This document shows, piece after piece, positions 10,125 through 20,013 of a stretch of DNA of 64,000 nt. The translations under genes were made by a program, and so were the position numbers. The stretch covers positions 5,393,501-5,457,500 of the forward strand of contig CP106741.1 of assembly GCA_030323305.1 (NCBI GenBank), written 5' to 3'. How positions within the stretch are numbered: position 1 is the stretch's first letter; each line of letters opens with the position of its first letter. Source of the stretch: Paenibacillus sp. CC-CFT747. Its GTDB lineage: Bacteria; Bacillota; Bacilli; Paenibacillales; NBRC-103111. Below the pieces are notes generated by a model. The model saw nothing but the letters and a program-made list of their open reading frames with translations. It was not told the DNA's origin and ran no database searches.

Positions 10125-11018
10125 TTATTCTTTCACCGAGCCCAGCATAATCCCGTGAATGAAATACTTCTGAAGAAACGGATAGATGACGAGAATGGGA
10201 ACCATCGAAACGACGATTTTGGCGGCATTCAGTGTTTTATCGGAAATTTTGGCCAATATCTCCTGCTGCGTCGAATCGATCTCCGACACATTCAGCTGCA
10301 CCACCAGCTGTTGAATGTACGTCTGAAGCGGGTAATATTCCGCGCTTCGCATGAAGATCATCCCGTCGAAAAAAGCATTCCAATGCCCGACGACACTGAA
10401 CAGCGTAACCGTGGCCAGGGAAGGCAGGGAAAGCGGAAGGAAGATCCGCAGCAGCATGTACCACGGTCCCGCTCCGTCGATGTACCCCGCTTCCGTCAGC
10501 TCTTTCGGCATGTTCCGGAAAAAGTTCATAAGCAGAACGACATTGAACACCGGAACGGCTCCCGGAAGCACGAGCGCCCAGATCGAATTGAACATCCCGA
10601 GTGCTTTCACGGTCAAGTAAAGCGGAATGATGCCTCCGCTGAACAGCATCGTAAACAGCATAAACCACATGTAGAGGTTTCTTCGCGGGAATTCCTTGGC
10701 GCTTCTGGATAAAGGATAGGCCATCAGCACCGTCAGGACGAAGTTAATGCCGCCTCCGAGCAGAACCCGCTTGACCGAAACCAGGAAGGAATTAATGAAA
10801 TGGGGCTCCTCGATAATTTTGCGGTAGGACTCGATATTGAAGCCGACGGGCCAGAATTTGACGAGTCCCCCGCTGCCGCCGCATTGCTGCTGAACGACAC
10901 GGAGATTGTGTGCAGAACCGGTGCCAAGGACATTAGCGAAACGAGAAGCATAAGGATCAGAATGGAGGCTTCCCCAGCTTAGCTCCCCAGGTTTGATTGC
11001 GTACCATAGCTTTTTCAC
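10125..11018 (-). CDS. Carbohydrate ABC transporter permease (YtcP-like)
   Basis: About 297 aa with six predicted membrane segments. The cytoplasmic EAA loop (ELTEAGYIDGAGPWYMLLRI) and the C-terminus QKYFIHGIMLGSVKE are typical of CUT1 inner-membrane subunits. The first segment is out of frame: between about 10870 and 10973 the correct reading is LILMLLVSLMSLAPVLHTI, so there is one lost base in the C5 run at 10867-10871 and one surplus base near the C4 run at 10972-10975. The two shifts cancel, so the ORF stays open while about 35 residues near the N-terminus are wrong. It follows its partner permease by 7 bases. Confidence 0.85.
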   Translation of the reverse strand: MKKLWYAIKPGELSWGSLHSDPYASRFANVLGTGSAHNLRVVQQQCGGSGGLVKFWPVGFNIESYRKIIEEPHFINSFLVSVKRVLLGGGINFVLTVLMAYPLSRSAKEFPRRNLYMWFMLFTMLFSGGIIPLYLTVKALGMFNSIWALVLPGAVPVFNVVLLMNFFRNMPKELTEAGYIDGAGPWYMLLRIFLPLSLPSLATVTLFSVVGHWNAFFDGMIFMRSAEYYPLQTYIQQLVVQLNVSEIDSTQQEILAKISDKTLNAAKIVVSMVPILVIYPFLQKYFIHGIMLGSVKE

Positions 11019-11025
11019 CTGCCTG

Positions 11026-11916
11026 TCAGAAAATGCGGTAATTGGCGTACTTGTAGGCTATCCGGTAAGAGATGACGATCAGAATAAAACCGATTGCCGA
11101 TTTCAGCAAACCGACGGCAGCAGCAAATCCGTATTGGGCCTGAACGAGACCTACCCGGTAGACGTAGGTGTCGATAATATCCGCCGATTGGTAGACGACC
11201 GGATTGTACATATTGAAGATTTGATCGAAGCCGGCATTGAGGATATTCCCGATGCTAAGCGTGGCCAGAAGCACCGTCGTCGGAAGCAGACTGGGCAGGG
11301 TAATGTACCACAGCTGCTTGATCCGGCCCGCCCCATCCATTTCGGCCGCCTCGTAAAGGGCCGGATTGATGCCCGCCAGGGCCGCCAGGTAGACAATGGC
11401 CGCGAAGCCGAATTCCTTCCAGATGTCGGAGCCTACAATAATGGCGGGAAACCAGCTGTTGCTGGTCAGGAACATGATGGGCTTTACGCCCATGCCCTTC
11501 AGAAAGGTATTGACGATTCCCGTCAAGGACAGCATGTCGATCAATACGCCGGCCAGGATAACCCAGGATAGAAAGTGGGGCAGATAGACGACGGTCTGGA
11601 TCCAGCGTTTCACGGCCATGATCCGCACTTCGTTCAACAGCACTGCAAAAACAAGCGGAATAACCAGGTGAGCCGCGATTTTCCAAACCGAAATGTATAC
11701 CGTGTTATACAGAATGGTCCAGCTGTCATGGATTTGAAACAGGTACTGGAAATTTTCCAAACCGATCCATTCCGAGCCCGTGATCCCCCGCCCGATCCGG
11801 AAATCTTGAAAAGCTATGGCGATTCCGAACATGGGAACGACGTGGAAAATAATCAGCAGAATGACTCCCGGGATCAGCATGAGATGATAATGCTTGTGGT
11901 AGGAGCGTATGTTCAT
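11026..11916 (-). CDS. Carbohydrate ABC transporter permease (LplB/YteP-like)
   Basis: 296 intact codons, start ATG at 11916 after AGGAGGGG. Six hydrophobic segments begin with HLMLIPGVILLIIFHVVPMF. The EAA loop reads YEAAEMDGAGRIKQLWYITL and binds the ATPase subunit. The C-terminus RIAYKYANYRIF is typical for the family. Together with the next permease and the lipoprotein at 12037 it forms an oligosaccharide importer of the YtePQ/LplABC kind. No ATPase gene is nearby, so a shared MsmX-type ATPase encoded elsewhere is expected. Confidence 0.9.
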   Translation of the reverse strand: MNIRSYHKHYHLMLIPGVILLIIFHVVPMFGIAIAFQDFRIGRGITGSEWIGLENFQYLFQIHDSWTILYNTVYISVWKIAAHLVIPLVFAVLLNEVRIMAVKRWIQTVVYLPHFLSWVILAGVLIDMLSLTGIVNTFLKGMGVKPIMFLTSNSWFPAIIVGSDIWKEFGFAAIVYLAALAGINPALYEAAEMDGAGRIKQLWYITLPSLLPTTVLLATLSIGNILNAGFDQIFNMYNPVVYQSADIIDTYVYRVGLVQAQYGFAAAVGLLKSAIGFILIVISYRIAYKYANYRIF

Positions 11917-12036
11917 CGGTTCCCCTCCTGTCGGTTCTAAGGTCAGACAAGGCAGACGGAAGCGACATCCGGCTTCGGAAGTGCTTCCGTCTTACACTCA
12001 TGGCAGGCGGCCCGTCTGCTAATGTCCGGCTCCGTC

Positions 12037-13689
12037 TTATTTCGAGGAGGCTTTGCTGATCTCTTCTCTAACTTCCTTCGTAATTTCATCTCCGCCTTGG
12101 GCTTTCCAGTCCGATACGAATTTATCGAAGGAATCGAGCGGCTGCTCGCCCATGACGATTTTGAAGAACGTTTCGGTTTCGAGCTTCTGCAGGTTCGCCC
12201 ACTTGCGCTCCATCGTCTTCGTTACGGCCGTATACTCGCTGTATACTTTGTTATAGTTTGTTTTCAGCAGCTCAGCCGGGACGGTATACCCCCAATAGCC
12301 CTTCCAGTCCTTCACGTCCTTGCGTGGATTGGCTTTATCCCTCATCGCTTTATCATACATATCCTTCATCTCGGGAGTGAGCTCTTCCGGCTTCATCTGC
12401 CCGCTCATCGCCTTCTTCAGCATATCGGATTTGCGTTCGACCGCATCCGCGTAATCGTAAGTTGCGTATCCGATCGGCCAGTAGGTCCCGTCAATGGTAA
12501 AATCAAGCTTGAGCGCATCCGGGTCGACTTTCCGCTGGGCGGCAATGAAGTTGTTCGCATAGACCACAGCCGCCTCGGGGTTCTTGACGCCCTTCTTGAC
12601 GACGATAAACTTATTGCTCACCGGCACCATCAGGTTGTTCTTCTGCCCTTTGGAATCCTGGATCAGATAAGGCATGAGGTCCGCCTTAGGGTCGTTCGTG
12701 AATGTATCGGCAATGATGCCGGTTGCCCACCACGGTCCGAAGAAGAGCCCCGCTTTGCCGCCTACCACCGTCTGGTTGCCGTCCTTGCGGATCGCAAATT
12801 CCTTATCCAGCAGTCCGGAAGTGTACAGATCGCGAAGCTTGCCAAGCGCCTGCTTCGTTTCCGGCTGGATGGAGCCGTAGCCCACCTGCCCTGAACTATC
12901 CTTGACCCAGTTCGTCGGATAAGCGTTATAGGCTTCAAAGAGACCTTTGAAGTTGTGGAAGCTGGCTTTGCCTCCATTATCGAACGATTTGTCATAGCCG
13001 GTTAGGCCGATCGTATCGGCTTTGCCGTTGCCGTCCGGGTCACGCTCGACGAACGCTTTTGCGATAACGGTTACATCATCGACTGTCTTCGGCGGCTGCA
13101 GACCCAGTTTGTCCAGCCAGTCCTTGCGGACCCACAGGAAGCTCATGGCATCGGCTTGAACGCTAATATTCGGAATGGCCATCAGCTTTCCTTTGTAGGT
13201 GGCTTTCTCCAGCGCCTTGTTGTTGGTAGAGGCATACAGTTCTTTCGTTAAAGGGGAAGCGTACTTCTCGAAAACCTTCGTCAGGTCCTCAAGCTGTCCC
13301 GCATCGGCCAGATTAAGGAACGTTCCTTCATCGACCACCATCACATCGGGGAGATCATTGCTCGCGACGGCCAGATTAAGCTTCTGGCTGTAATCCTGTC
13401 CGGAGGCGTACCACAGCAGTTTGACGGTAATATTCGCTTTGTCTTTAATATAGCGCGAATATTGGTTGCTCTCGGCGGTATCCCCTTCCGGCAGCTTGGC
13501 TCCCGGGGTAACCGACTTAAAGGTGGTCAGTTCCACCGGATTAGGCAGCCGAAACGGATCGACCTTCTCGCTAGGTCCGGCCGAAGCAGACGCGCTTTCC
13601 TTGGGGCCCGCGCTTTCCTTGGCCGAACAAGCGGTGACCAGCACAGCGGTTGCGGCAAGCAGGACAGCCGCTTTCTTACGATATCCCAT
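12037..13689 (-). CDS. Lipoprotein sugar-binding protein (LplA-like)
   Basis: 550 intact codons, start ATG at 13689 behind TAGGAGGG. A lipoprotein signal peptide ends in the lipobox VTAC, so Cys21 should carry the lipid anchor. The mature protein has the family 1 solute-binding pattern (NLPDVMVVDEGTFLNLADAG, a calcium-like DPDGNGKADTIG loop, WWATGIIADTF). It captures the oligosaccharide outside the membrane for the permeases 120 bases downstream. The size is normal for Paenibacillus LplA-type proteins. A cre-like site lies about 105 bases upstream. Confidence 0.9.
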   Translation of the reverse strand: MGYRKKAAVLLAATAVLVTACSAKESAGPKESASASAGPSEKVDPFRLPNPVELTTFKSVTPGAKLPEGDTAESNQYSRYIKDKANITVKLLWYASGQDYSQKLNLAVASNDLPDVMVVDEGTFLNLADAGQLEDLTKVFEKYASPLTKELYASTNNKALEKATYKGKLMAIPNISVQADAMSFLWVRKDWLDKLGLQPPKTVDDVTVIAKAFVERDPDGNGKADTIGLTGYDKSFDNGGKASFHNFKGLFEAYNAYPTNWVKDSSGQVGYGSIQPETKQALGKLRDLYTSGLLDKEFAIRKDGNQTVVGGKAGLFFGPWWATGIIADTFTNDPKADLMPYLIQDSKGQKNNLMVPVSNKFIVVKKGVKNPEAAVVYANNFIAAQRKVDPDALKLDFTIDGTYWPIGYATYDYADAVERKSDMLKKAMSGQMKPEELTPEMKDMYDKAMRDKANPRKDVKDWKGYWGYTVPAELLKTNYNKVYSEYTAVTKTMERKWANLQKLETETFFKIVMGEQPLDSFDKFVSDWKAQGGDEITKEVREEISKASSK

Positions 13690-13793
13690 CCCTTGATCCC
13701 TCCTAGGTTATCCTTCCTCATTAGCGTAATCCAAGTTGCCGGAGGCCGGGTCATGATGCGTCTTCGGTTCCGGAACGAATCGTCTGATCTTCC

Positions 13794-13807
13794 TGAAAGC
13801 GCTATCC
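13794..13807. promoter_or_regulatory. Candidate cre site (CcpA binding)
   Basis: TGAAAGCGCTATCC matches 13 of 14 positions of the degenerate cre consensus TGWNANCGNTNWCA. It sits in the gap upstream of the binding-protein gene, where glucose repression of a sugar importer would be expected. Confidence 0.4.
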
Positions 13808-13897
13808 CATGCAAGACGATCGTGTACTTTCATAAGACAAAAGGTAACCTCCCGGGGGCGAACCATGGCTTTTCATGAACTCCTTCCGCCTGACGCC

Positions 13898-14951
13898 TCA
13901 ATCCGGATCCCGGCCCTGTCTCTTCTCATGGCGCCGGTATTCGCTTGGCAGCATGCCGGTCACTTCCCGAAAGACACGGCAGAAATACTTCTCATTCGGA
14001 TAACCAGACTGGGATGCGACCCAGCCGATCATCCGGTTCGTTTCCTTCAGCAGCCTCTTGGCATGCTCCACCCTCACCCTCCTGACGTAATCATGGAAGG
14101 TTACCCCGGCAATGTCCGAAAGCACTTCGAGAAATAGCTCCGGCTCATGTTCACCCGCCGGGCCGTTTCGGGAAGGCTCAGGTCCTCCTGCAGCTCCTGC
14201 CGGACGATCCCGGCCGCCGACCAGATGCTCGCCTGCACCTCCTGGGAATAATCCGCCGCCGGCCCGCCGGCCTGCATCTCCGCCCTGACCCGGCCAAGCC
14301 AAGCGGTCCATTCCGCCCAACTCCCGCCGGCCGTTAATCCGACCGGTAAGGGAATGTGCCGGTTAAACACCTTCTCCCACTGTCCGGCCGCCTGGCGGAA
14401 CAAGGTTTCGAGCTCCGGTCCGGATCCATTCGACTCCGAGGTCTCCTTCAGGAGATTCTGATAAACGGAATCGATCAGTATGGCTTCCGGTTTCCCCAGC
14501 TATCCCCCAGCAGGCGAAGCTTTTCCAGCCGGCCGGTTTCTCCGGCATCCACCGTAGGAACAGCCGGGGATGCCTGTTCCCGTATACGTCCCAGGATGCG
14601 CTGAAGCACCTCATCTAGCTTGTCATCCTCCAGTTCGATCTTGGTGATATAATCCAACGCTCCCAGCCGGAGAGCCTCCTGAATCCATTCGAAGTCCTGG
14701 TGGAAGGTAAGCACCACTATGGAGATAGCCGGGTATTTCCGCCTAACCTCCCTCATCAGATCGATCCCGGACATAACCGGCATGGCCAGATCGGTGATGA
14801 GAAGATCGATCTTCGTGGTTTGGAGCACCTCCAAGGCTTCCCTTCCATTCGCCGCTTCCCCCGCGAGCTCCAGCCCATACTTGCTCCAAGGCGTCATGGC
14901 AATGAAGCCTTTGCGAACCAGATAATCGTCATCCACGATAAGAACTCTCAA
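13898..14951 (-). CDS. Response regulator with AraC-type DNA-binding domain (YesN-like), two apparent frameshifts
   Basis: The receiver domain is complete: acidic pair DDDYLVRKG, phosphorylated Asp in LLITDLAMPVMSG, and the conserved Lys in YITKIE. The C-terminal AraC domain reads SLPETARRVNMSRSYFSKCF and later WVASQSGYPNEKYFCRVF. The frame breaks in C4 at 14494-14497 and in a run of three A at 14119-14121; adding one base at each gives a continuous protein of about 351 aa, a little short for YesN regulators. The start ATG lies inside the end of the kinase gene, so the two are translationally coupled. It probably activates the importer operon directly downstream. Confidence 0.85.
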
Positions 14952-16688
14952 GATGCCTCTCCTCCTTATTCCCCTTAACGGGAAGCTTCAGCGTGACCAA
15001 AGTCCCTTCTCCCGGCGAGCTTTCCATATGGATTTCCGCCTCTTCGCCGAATTGGTATTTCAGCGTCCGGAAGACATACCGCAGCCCGATTCCCATCCCT
15101 ACTTTGCGCTCCCCTCCTCGGTCTCTTCACCGAGCAGCCGGCTGATTTCATGCGGGGTCATCCCCTCTCCATTGTCCCGAACCGAAATCCGCAGGTGACC
15201 GGTGTCCTCCTGCCGGACATCCACCTCAATGACTCCTTTATCCCCCAGCCCGTGATAAAGGGCGTTCTCCACCAGCGGCTGGAGAATGAACCGGGGTATG
15301 GGCAGGTCAAGTGCCTCCTTTTCCGCCTGAATCGAGACATCGAAGGTAAAGTTATACCGGATGCCCTGCAGCTCCACATAACCTTTAAGCGCTTCCAGCT
15401 CATCCCGGATTCGGGCCGGACCGGTTTTGCCTAGATTGTAATGAAGGACCTTGTTCAGCATGGAGACGAGCCGGTCGATATCCTTTTGGCCGTTTGCCCG
15501 GGCAAGCCAGCGCACCGTATCCAGCGTGTTATGGATAAAATGCGGGTTGATCTGGGTCATCAGTTTCTCTACCTCCAGCTTGGCCTTGCTCTTTTCCTTC
15601 TGTTTGACCTCTCCGATCAATCCATGAATCCGTCTTCTCATGTCCGCAAATTCCCGGTAAATGACAGCAAATTCCGTAATCCGGGACCTCCGCTCGGAGA
15701 AAGACTCCCCGCTGTGCTTCATTCGCCGGATATCCAGGTTCAGCAGATTAAGCGGACGATAAACGGTGCGCCAAATCAGCCAGGCGGTGAACAGGCTTAG
15801 CGCTACGGTCAGGACGGCGGCAAGCAGGAACTGCCCCAGCCACCGGTTGATCTCCTTGCGGTATTCCTTATTAGGTATGGCCGCAATGACTTTCCACGAC
15901 TGGTTGCTCTTCTCCTCCAGCCGGACATAATTTCCACGGGAGCCAAAATGAGGATTGTCCGCATAAGCGGTGCCCACCGGAAAATCTTCCGGTTTGTCGC
16001 TGTACACGATCCTGCCCGTTTCATCCACGATAAGGTGGGTCAGCCCCGAACCGAAGCTCGATTGGTTGAGAATGCTCTCCGCAAACTTGAAATTCGTTTC
16101 GATGTAGACATAGACGTCTTCCCTCCCCGGAATTTCCACCTGCCGCATAATGGAGAGCACCTGGTTACCGTCGATGGGATTCAGCGAAAGGTGAGGACCG
16201 AAATAAGTGATGGTGTTGAAGTTGAACAGCTTCGGAAGCTTGCTCAAGTCTACGGATGGAACAGGGAAATTCTCGAAGATCGTCTGATTCTCGCTTCCGA
16301 GATAATAGAAGATCAAGCCGAGGGTCGGGTTCGTGAAATGAATCAAATTGAGCTGGCTCTGAATCTCTTCCCTCAGCTCTCTTTTCTGATAGGGATCGGC
16401 GATGAGGTACCCTTCCAGATTCTTGCCCACCCTTCCGTCAAAAGCGAGCTGCTGGGACGTGTGATTGAGCTGAGCCAGCGTATTCTCCAGGGAAATGCGG
16501 ACCTGGTGCAGATGGCTCTGAAACCCTGCCTCGGCTTTGTTCTTCAGCATGGCATACATGGAAGAGTAGGATATGGTTCCGATGAGAACAAGCGGCATTA
16601 GCGAGCTGATCAGCAGCATGACGATCAGCCGGTATTTGAGCGAATACGAGCGGGCCGCCGGGGCGGGTCCGGACCGGGATATAGCCAT
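14929..16688 (-). CDS. Sensor histidine kinase (YesM-like), one apparent frameshift
   Basis: The start ATG at 16688 follows AAGGAGAG; a GTG at 16709 is in frame further up. Two membrane segments flank an extracellular Cache-type sensor (about residues 40-280). HAMP and His_kinase domains follow with INPHFIHNTLDTVRWLA (H box), LVENALYHGLGDKG (N box) and VRDNGEGM (G1). The frame breaks near 15104 (three A read where four are needed); the repaired reading continues AKVGMGIGLRYVFRTL and ends at 14929, overlapping the regulator start by 23 bases. Total about 586 aa. It should sense the sugar or its binding protein and phosphorylate the neighbouring regulator. Confidence 0.85.
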
Positions 16689-16890
16689 CAGGGACTCTCC
16701 TTCGTTCACGAGTATATCCCCATCATACCTTATCCGGATTCATCCGGTAACAGCCGGAAGAAAAGCCCAGGGCCGGTACCTTCCCCGTTTAACTTAACCC
16801 GGTCAGCCGCTGAACCTGACTATAACCCTAAGCGGGTGGGTAAAAAGAAAAGGACCGAAAACTTTCATCACCAGGAAAGGGGCAGCAGCC

Positions 16891-17742
16891 ATGACAGAAA
16901 ACAGGACAACCGAAGGACAAGAGAAGGCCACGGCAGATGGGAAGGCTTTACGCAAAGCGGCTATCGTGACAGGGGCAAGCAGTGGAATCGGTAAGGGCAT
17001 CTCCCTTGTCCTCGCCCGAGAAGGTTACGACATTTCGACGGTCTTTCATTCCAATGAGACGGGGATCCGGGAGCTGGAAAAAGAAGTTACCGAAACCTGC
17101 GGAAGACGATTTCATGCGGTGCAGGCGGACCTGACCGATCCCGCTGCCGCGGAAGCGTACGCGGAAGAAGCCATCTCGGCTCTCGGCAAGGTTCATCTTC
17201 TCGTTAACAATGCGGGAGCCGGATACCGGGAGAAGCTGACCGACATCCGGGTGGAGGACATGCTTCCCTTCATCCACATCGACTTTGTCGCCCCCGTCCT
17301 GTTAATGAAGGGCGTCAGCCGGCATATGCTCGCCCATGGAATCCGGGGCAGCCTGATTAACATCACCTCCACCCGGGCGGAACGCGCCTATCCGCTGGAT
17401 GCCATTTATGGCGGAATGAAGGCCGGTCTCCGCCGGGCCAGCGAGTCTTTTGCCATTGAGCTCGCCAAGGACGGCATTCGCGTCAATAACGTCGCTCCCG
17501 GGGCAACCGAGATTGAGAAGGGAAGCGAGGAGTTTTACGAGGAGATGGGCGAGCACATTCCCATGCGGAGAGTGGGCACCCCGGAGGATATCGGACAGGC
17601 GGTGCTTTGGCTGGCTTCCGACGCCGCTTCCTATGTAACCGGCTCGAGCCTGAAGGTCGATGGGGGGCTTATCCTGCCGGGGATGCCGGAGCATGACGAC
17701 GAGTCGGCGAACTATTATGGTTGGTCGCCGGTGGAGGACTAA
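16891..17742 (+). CDS. Short-chain dehydrogenase/reductase
   Basis: 283 intact codons, start ATG at 16891 after AGGAAAGGGG. The NAD(P)-binding motif TGASSGIGKG, the NNAGAG motif and the catalytic YxxxK (YGGMK) with an upstream serine (ITSTRAER) are present. The C-terminus VTGSSLKVDGGLILPG is typical of the classical SDR group near glucose 1-dehydrogenase and 3-oxoacyl-ACP reductase. The substrate cannot be assigned. The P450 gene begins 100 bases downstream on the same strand, so the two may act on the same compound. The 16710-16890 gap before it shows no clear element. Confidence 0.8.
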   Translation: MTENRTTEGQEKATADGKALRKAAIVTGASSGIGKGISLVLAREGYDISTVFHSNETGIRELEKEVTETCGRRFHAVQADLTDPAAAEAYAEEAISALGKVHLLVNNAGAGYREKLTDIRVEDMLPFIHIDFVAPVLLMKGVSRHMLAHGIRGSLINITSTRAERAYPLDAIYGGMKAGLRRASESFAIELAKDGIRVNNVAPGATEIEKGSEEFYEEMGEHIPMRRVGTPEDIGQAVLWLASDAASYVTGSSLKVDGGLILPGMPEHDDESANYYGWSPVED

Positions 17743-17843
17743 TGCACGGGGCCTCTTCATTTTGACTTTGGCCCCTCCTCCCGTCATACTGAATTTGAGC
17801 TTTCGCTCGAAGCCAGGAGACCTACCGTTGGGAGGAATATGAG

Positions 17844-19027
17844 ATGCTTAATCTGTTTTCACCCGAAATGCTCCGCAATCCTTATCCGATGTACGAGGCG
17901 GTTCGCTCCGCCCAGCCCGTCATGTATGTGGAACCGCTTCAGCTGTGGTCCGTCTTTAGGTACGATGACGTCAAAATGGTGTTGTCCGACCACGCCCGCT
18001 TCTCCTCCGGCCCGGGCGGACCTCCCGCCGCAGCAGGAGGTCCGCCAAACGGAGACGGCTTCAGCCTAGTGACCACCGATCCGCCCCGGCACACCGACCT
18101 CCGGTCGCTCGTTAACCGGGCGTTTACCCCGAAGGCCGTGGCAGCCCTTGAGCCGAGAATCGAGCAGATTACTCATGAACTTCTTGATCAGGTGTCCGGA
18201 ACCGGACAAATCGACCTGGTGCACGACTTTACCTATCCCCTTCCGGTCATCGTGATCGCCGAGCTGCTTGGAGTTCCTTCGAACGACCGGGACCGCTTCA
18301 AGGAATGGTCCGACGAAGTCGTCGCTTCGGCCGATGCCGTCATCGGCGGGAGTCATGACAAGGGCAAGCAGGCGAACGACGAGATGAACGAGTATTTCCG
18401 CGGCATCATCGCCGAACGCCGGAAGGCACCGCGTGAGGACTTGATCAGCAGCCTGATCGCTGTGGAGGAAGGGGCCTTCCGCCTGAGCGAAACGGATATT
18501 CTCTCGTTCTGCCGGCTTCTGCTTGTCGCGGGCAACGAAACGACGACGAACCTGATCGGCAACGCCGTGCTGAGCCTTCTGGAGAATCCCGGCGAGCAGG
18601 AAAAGCTGCGCTCGAACCCGGACATGCTGGCTTCCACTATAGAAGAGGTCCTTCGCTTCCGCTCCCCATTCAAGCCATGTTCCGGACCGCGAAGGAAGAC
18701 GTAGAGCTCCGGGGTCAAGTAATTCCGAAGGGGAGCAAGGTCATCGCTTGGATCGGTTCGGCTAACCGGGATGAGGCCAAGTTCGCCGACCCGGCCCGCT
18801 TCGATATTGCCCGGGACCCCAATCCTCACATTGCGTTTGGCCACGGCATCCATTTCTGCCTGGGGGCCCCTCTCGCCCGTCTCGAAGCCAAGGTGGCACT
18901 GACCGCCATCCTGGACCGGCTGCCGGAGCTGCGCCGGGAGAATGACGAGCCGCTTGAGCCGGCACGCGGGTTTATCGTTCACGGCGTGAAGAGCCTTCCT
19001 TTGCGGTTTAACCCGACCGTGGGATAG
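17844..19027 (+). CDS. Cytochrome P450, one apparent frameshift
   Basis: Start ATG at 17844 behind GGGAGGAATATGAG. The I-helix motif reads LLVAGNETTTNLIG, and the haem-binding loop FGHGIHFCLGAPLARLE carries the axial cysteine. DPPRHTDLRSLVNRAFTP is the usual C-helix region. The frame breaks in the C4 run at 18664-18667, where a fifth C gives RSPIQAMFRTAKEDVEL (ExxR lies just upstream in EEVLRF). The repaired length is 394 aa, normal for soluble bacterial P450s of the CYP107/CYP109 type. The redox partner is not encoded nearby. The substrate is unknown. Confidence 0.85.
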
Positions 19028-19136
19028 CCTTAGGCGCCGCCATAGGACCGAATGGCATTCTCCCGCCATAAGCATTAAGAGGACCGGCAGGCGGCCACCG
19101 GATCACTCCGGCAGCCTCGCTCCTCTTGTAACGCAC

Positions 19137-19171
19137 GGAAGGACCCTGCCCGGGAGGCAGGGTCCTTCCTT
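19137..19171 (+). terminator. Strong terminator after the P450 gene
   Basis: GGAAGGACCCTGCC and GGCAGGGTCCTTCC form a 14-base stem with a five-base loop, followed by a T-rich tail. It separates two convergent units. Confidence 0.9.
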
Positions 19172-19219
19172 CTTTCTATTGGTGAGTCTTGCACGGCTGC
19201 GGCAGAGTGTCTTACCGTC

Positions 19220-19980
19220 TTACAAGATAATGCCGAAGAACTTCTTCAACGCGTCCCGCCGCTCCTCTTCATTAGCGGGCCGGAAAACCTCGACTCCCTC
19301 CGGGGTGAACGTGCGAAATTCCTCCCCGGCTACGGTACGCCGGCCTTCCGGAGTGCGGATGGCCACCATCGGCGACCTGGTGAAGATGGAATCCGGCGAA
19401 TGCTCGCACCAGTAGGAAGCCATGAGGAAATCGTTCTTCAGCTGCGGCTCCTCGGTAAAGGAATACAGGCGGCTCCAGGCTCCGCCCTTCTTCTCCTCCA
19501 GCATCCAGCCAAACAACGGCTCCTTCGTCAGCCGGTACACCTCCTGCCCGTCCCGCTGCTCCAAGCCCTCTGCGAGAAGAAGAGGACGGAGCGGCACGCC
19601 TCCTCCCACTCCCACATCGCAGAGGTATTGGCCTTCCCCGCAGGCGACCTTAAGGACATGATGACGCCTTTTGGGCGGCGGGTTCGGCTCGTCGCGCCAG
19701 AAGCGCGCGAACAGATCGGTCACCTCGTAGCCAAGCTGCCGGAGCAGGTGACCAAACATCGCATTGAGCTCGAAGCAGTAGCCTCCCTGCCCCGGTTGAC
19801 GATTTTGTCGTAAAGGGCGTCGATTTCAAGGGATAGAGGGGTTCCTTCTAGAATATCCAGATTCTCGTACGGCACCGACAGGAGATGATGCTCCTGCAGC
19901 GCGGCCAGAGCCTCCGGGCTTGCCTCTCTTGGCCCCTTATACCCGATCCGGTTCAAATAAGCTTCTGCCTCAAATGTCAT
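19220..19980 (-). CDS. Arylamine N-acetyltransferase, one apparent frameshift
   Basis: The N-terminus LNRIGYKGPREASPEALAAL and HHLLSVPYENLDI are diagnostic for the NAT family, which moves acetyl from acetyl-CoA to arylamines and hydrazines. The frame breaks in C4 at 19790-19793; one more base gives GGYCFELNAMFGHLLRQLGY, restoring the catalytic cysteine. The His (RRHHVLKV) and Asp (YLCDVGVGGG) of the triad follow. The repaired length is 253 aa, the usual size. The start is ATG 19980, ten bases after AGGTGAC; a GTG at 19995 is also in frame. It lies 33 bases behind the Gfo/Idh gene and may be cotranscribed with it. Confidence 0.85.
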
Positions 19981-20013
19981 GCGGATGATCGTCACCTGCT
20001 TCCTTCGTCTTCT

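Noticed and set aside
10125..11018. Reading the permease N-terminus as it stands (residues 15-50)
   Set aside because: The stretch is hydrophilic and unlike any permease, while another frame supplies the expected first membrane segment between two homopolymer sites.
12022..12894. A 290-residue plus-strand frame over the binding-protein gene
   Set aside because: Antisense shadow of an intact lipoprotein gene.
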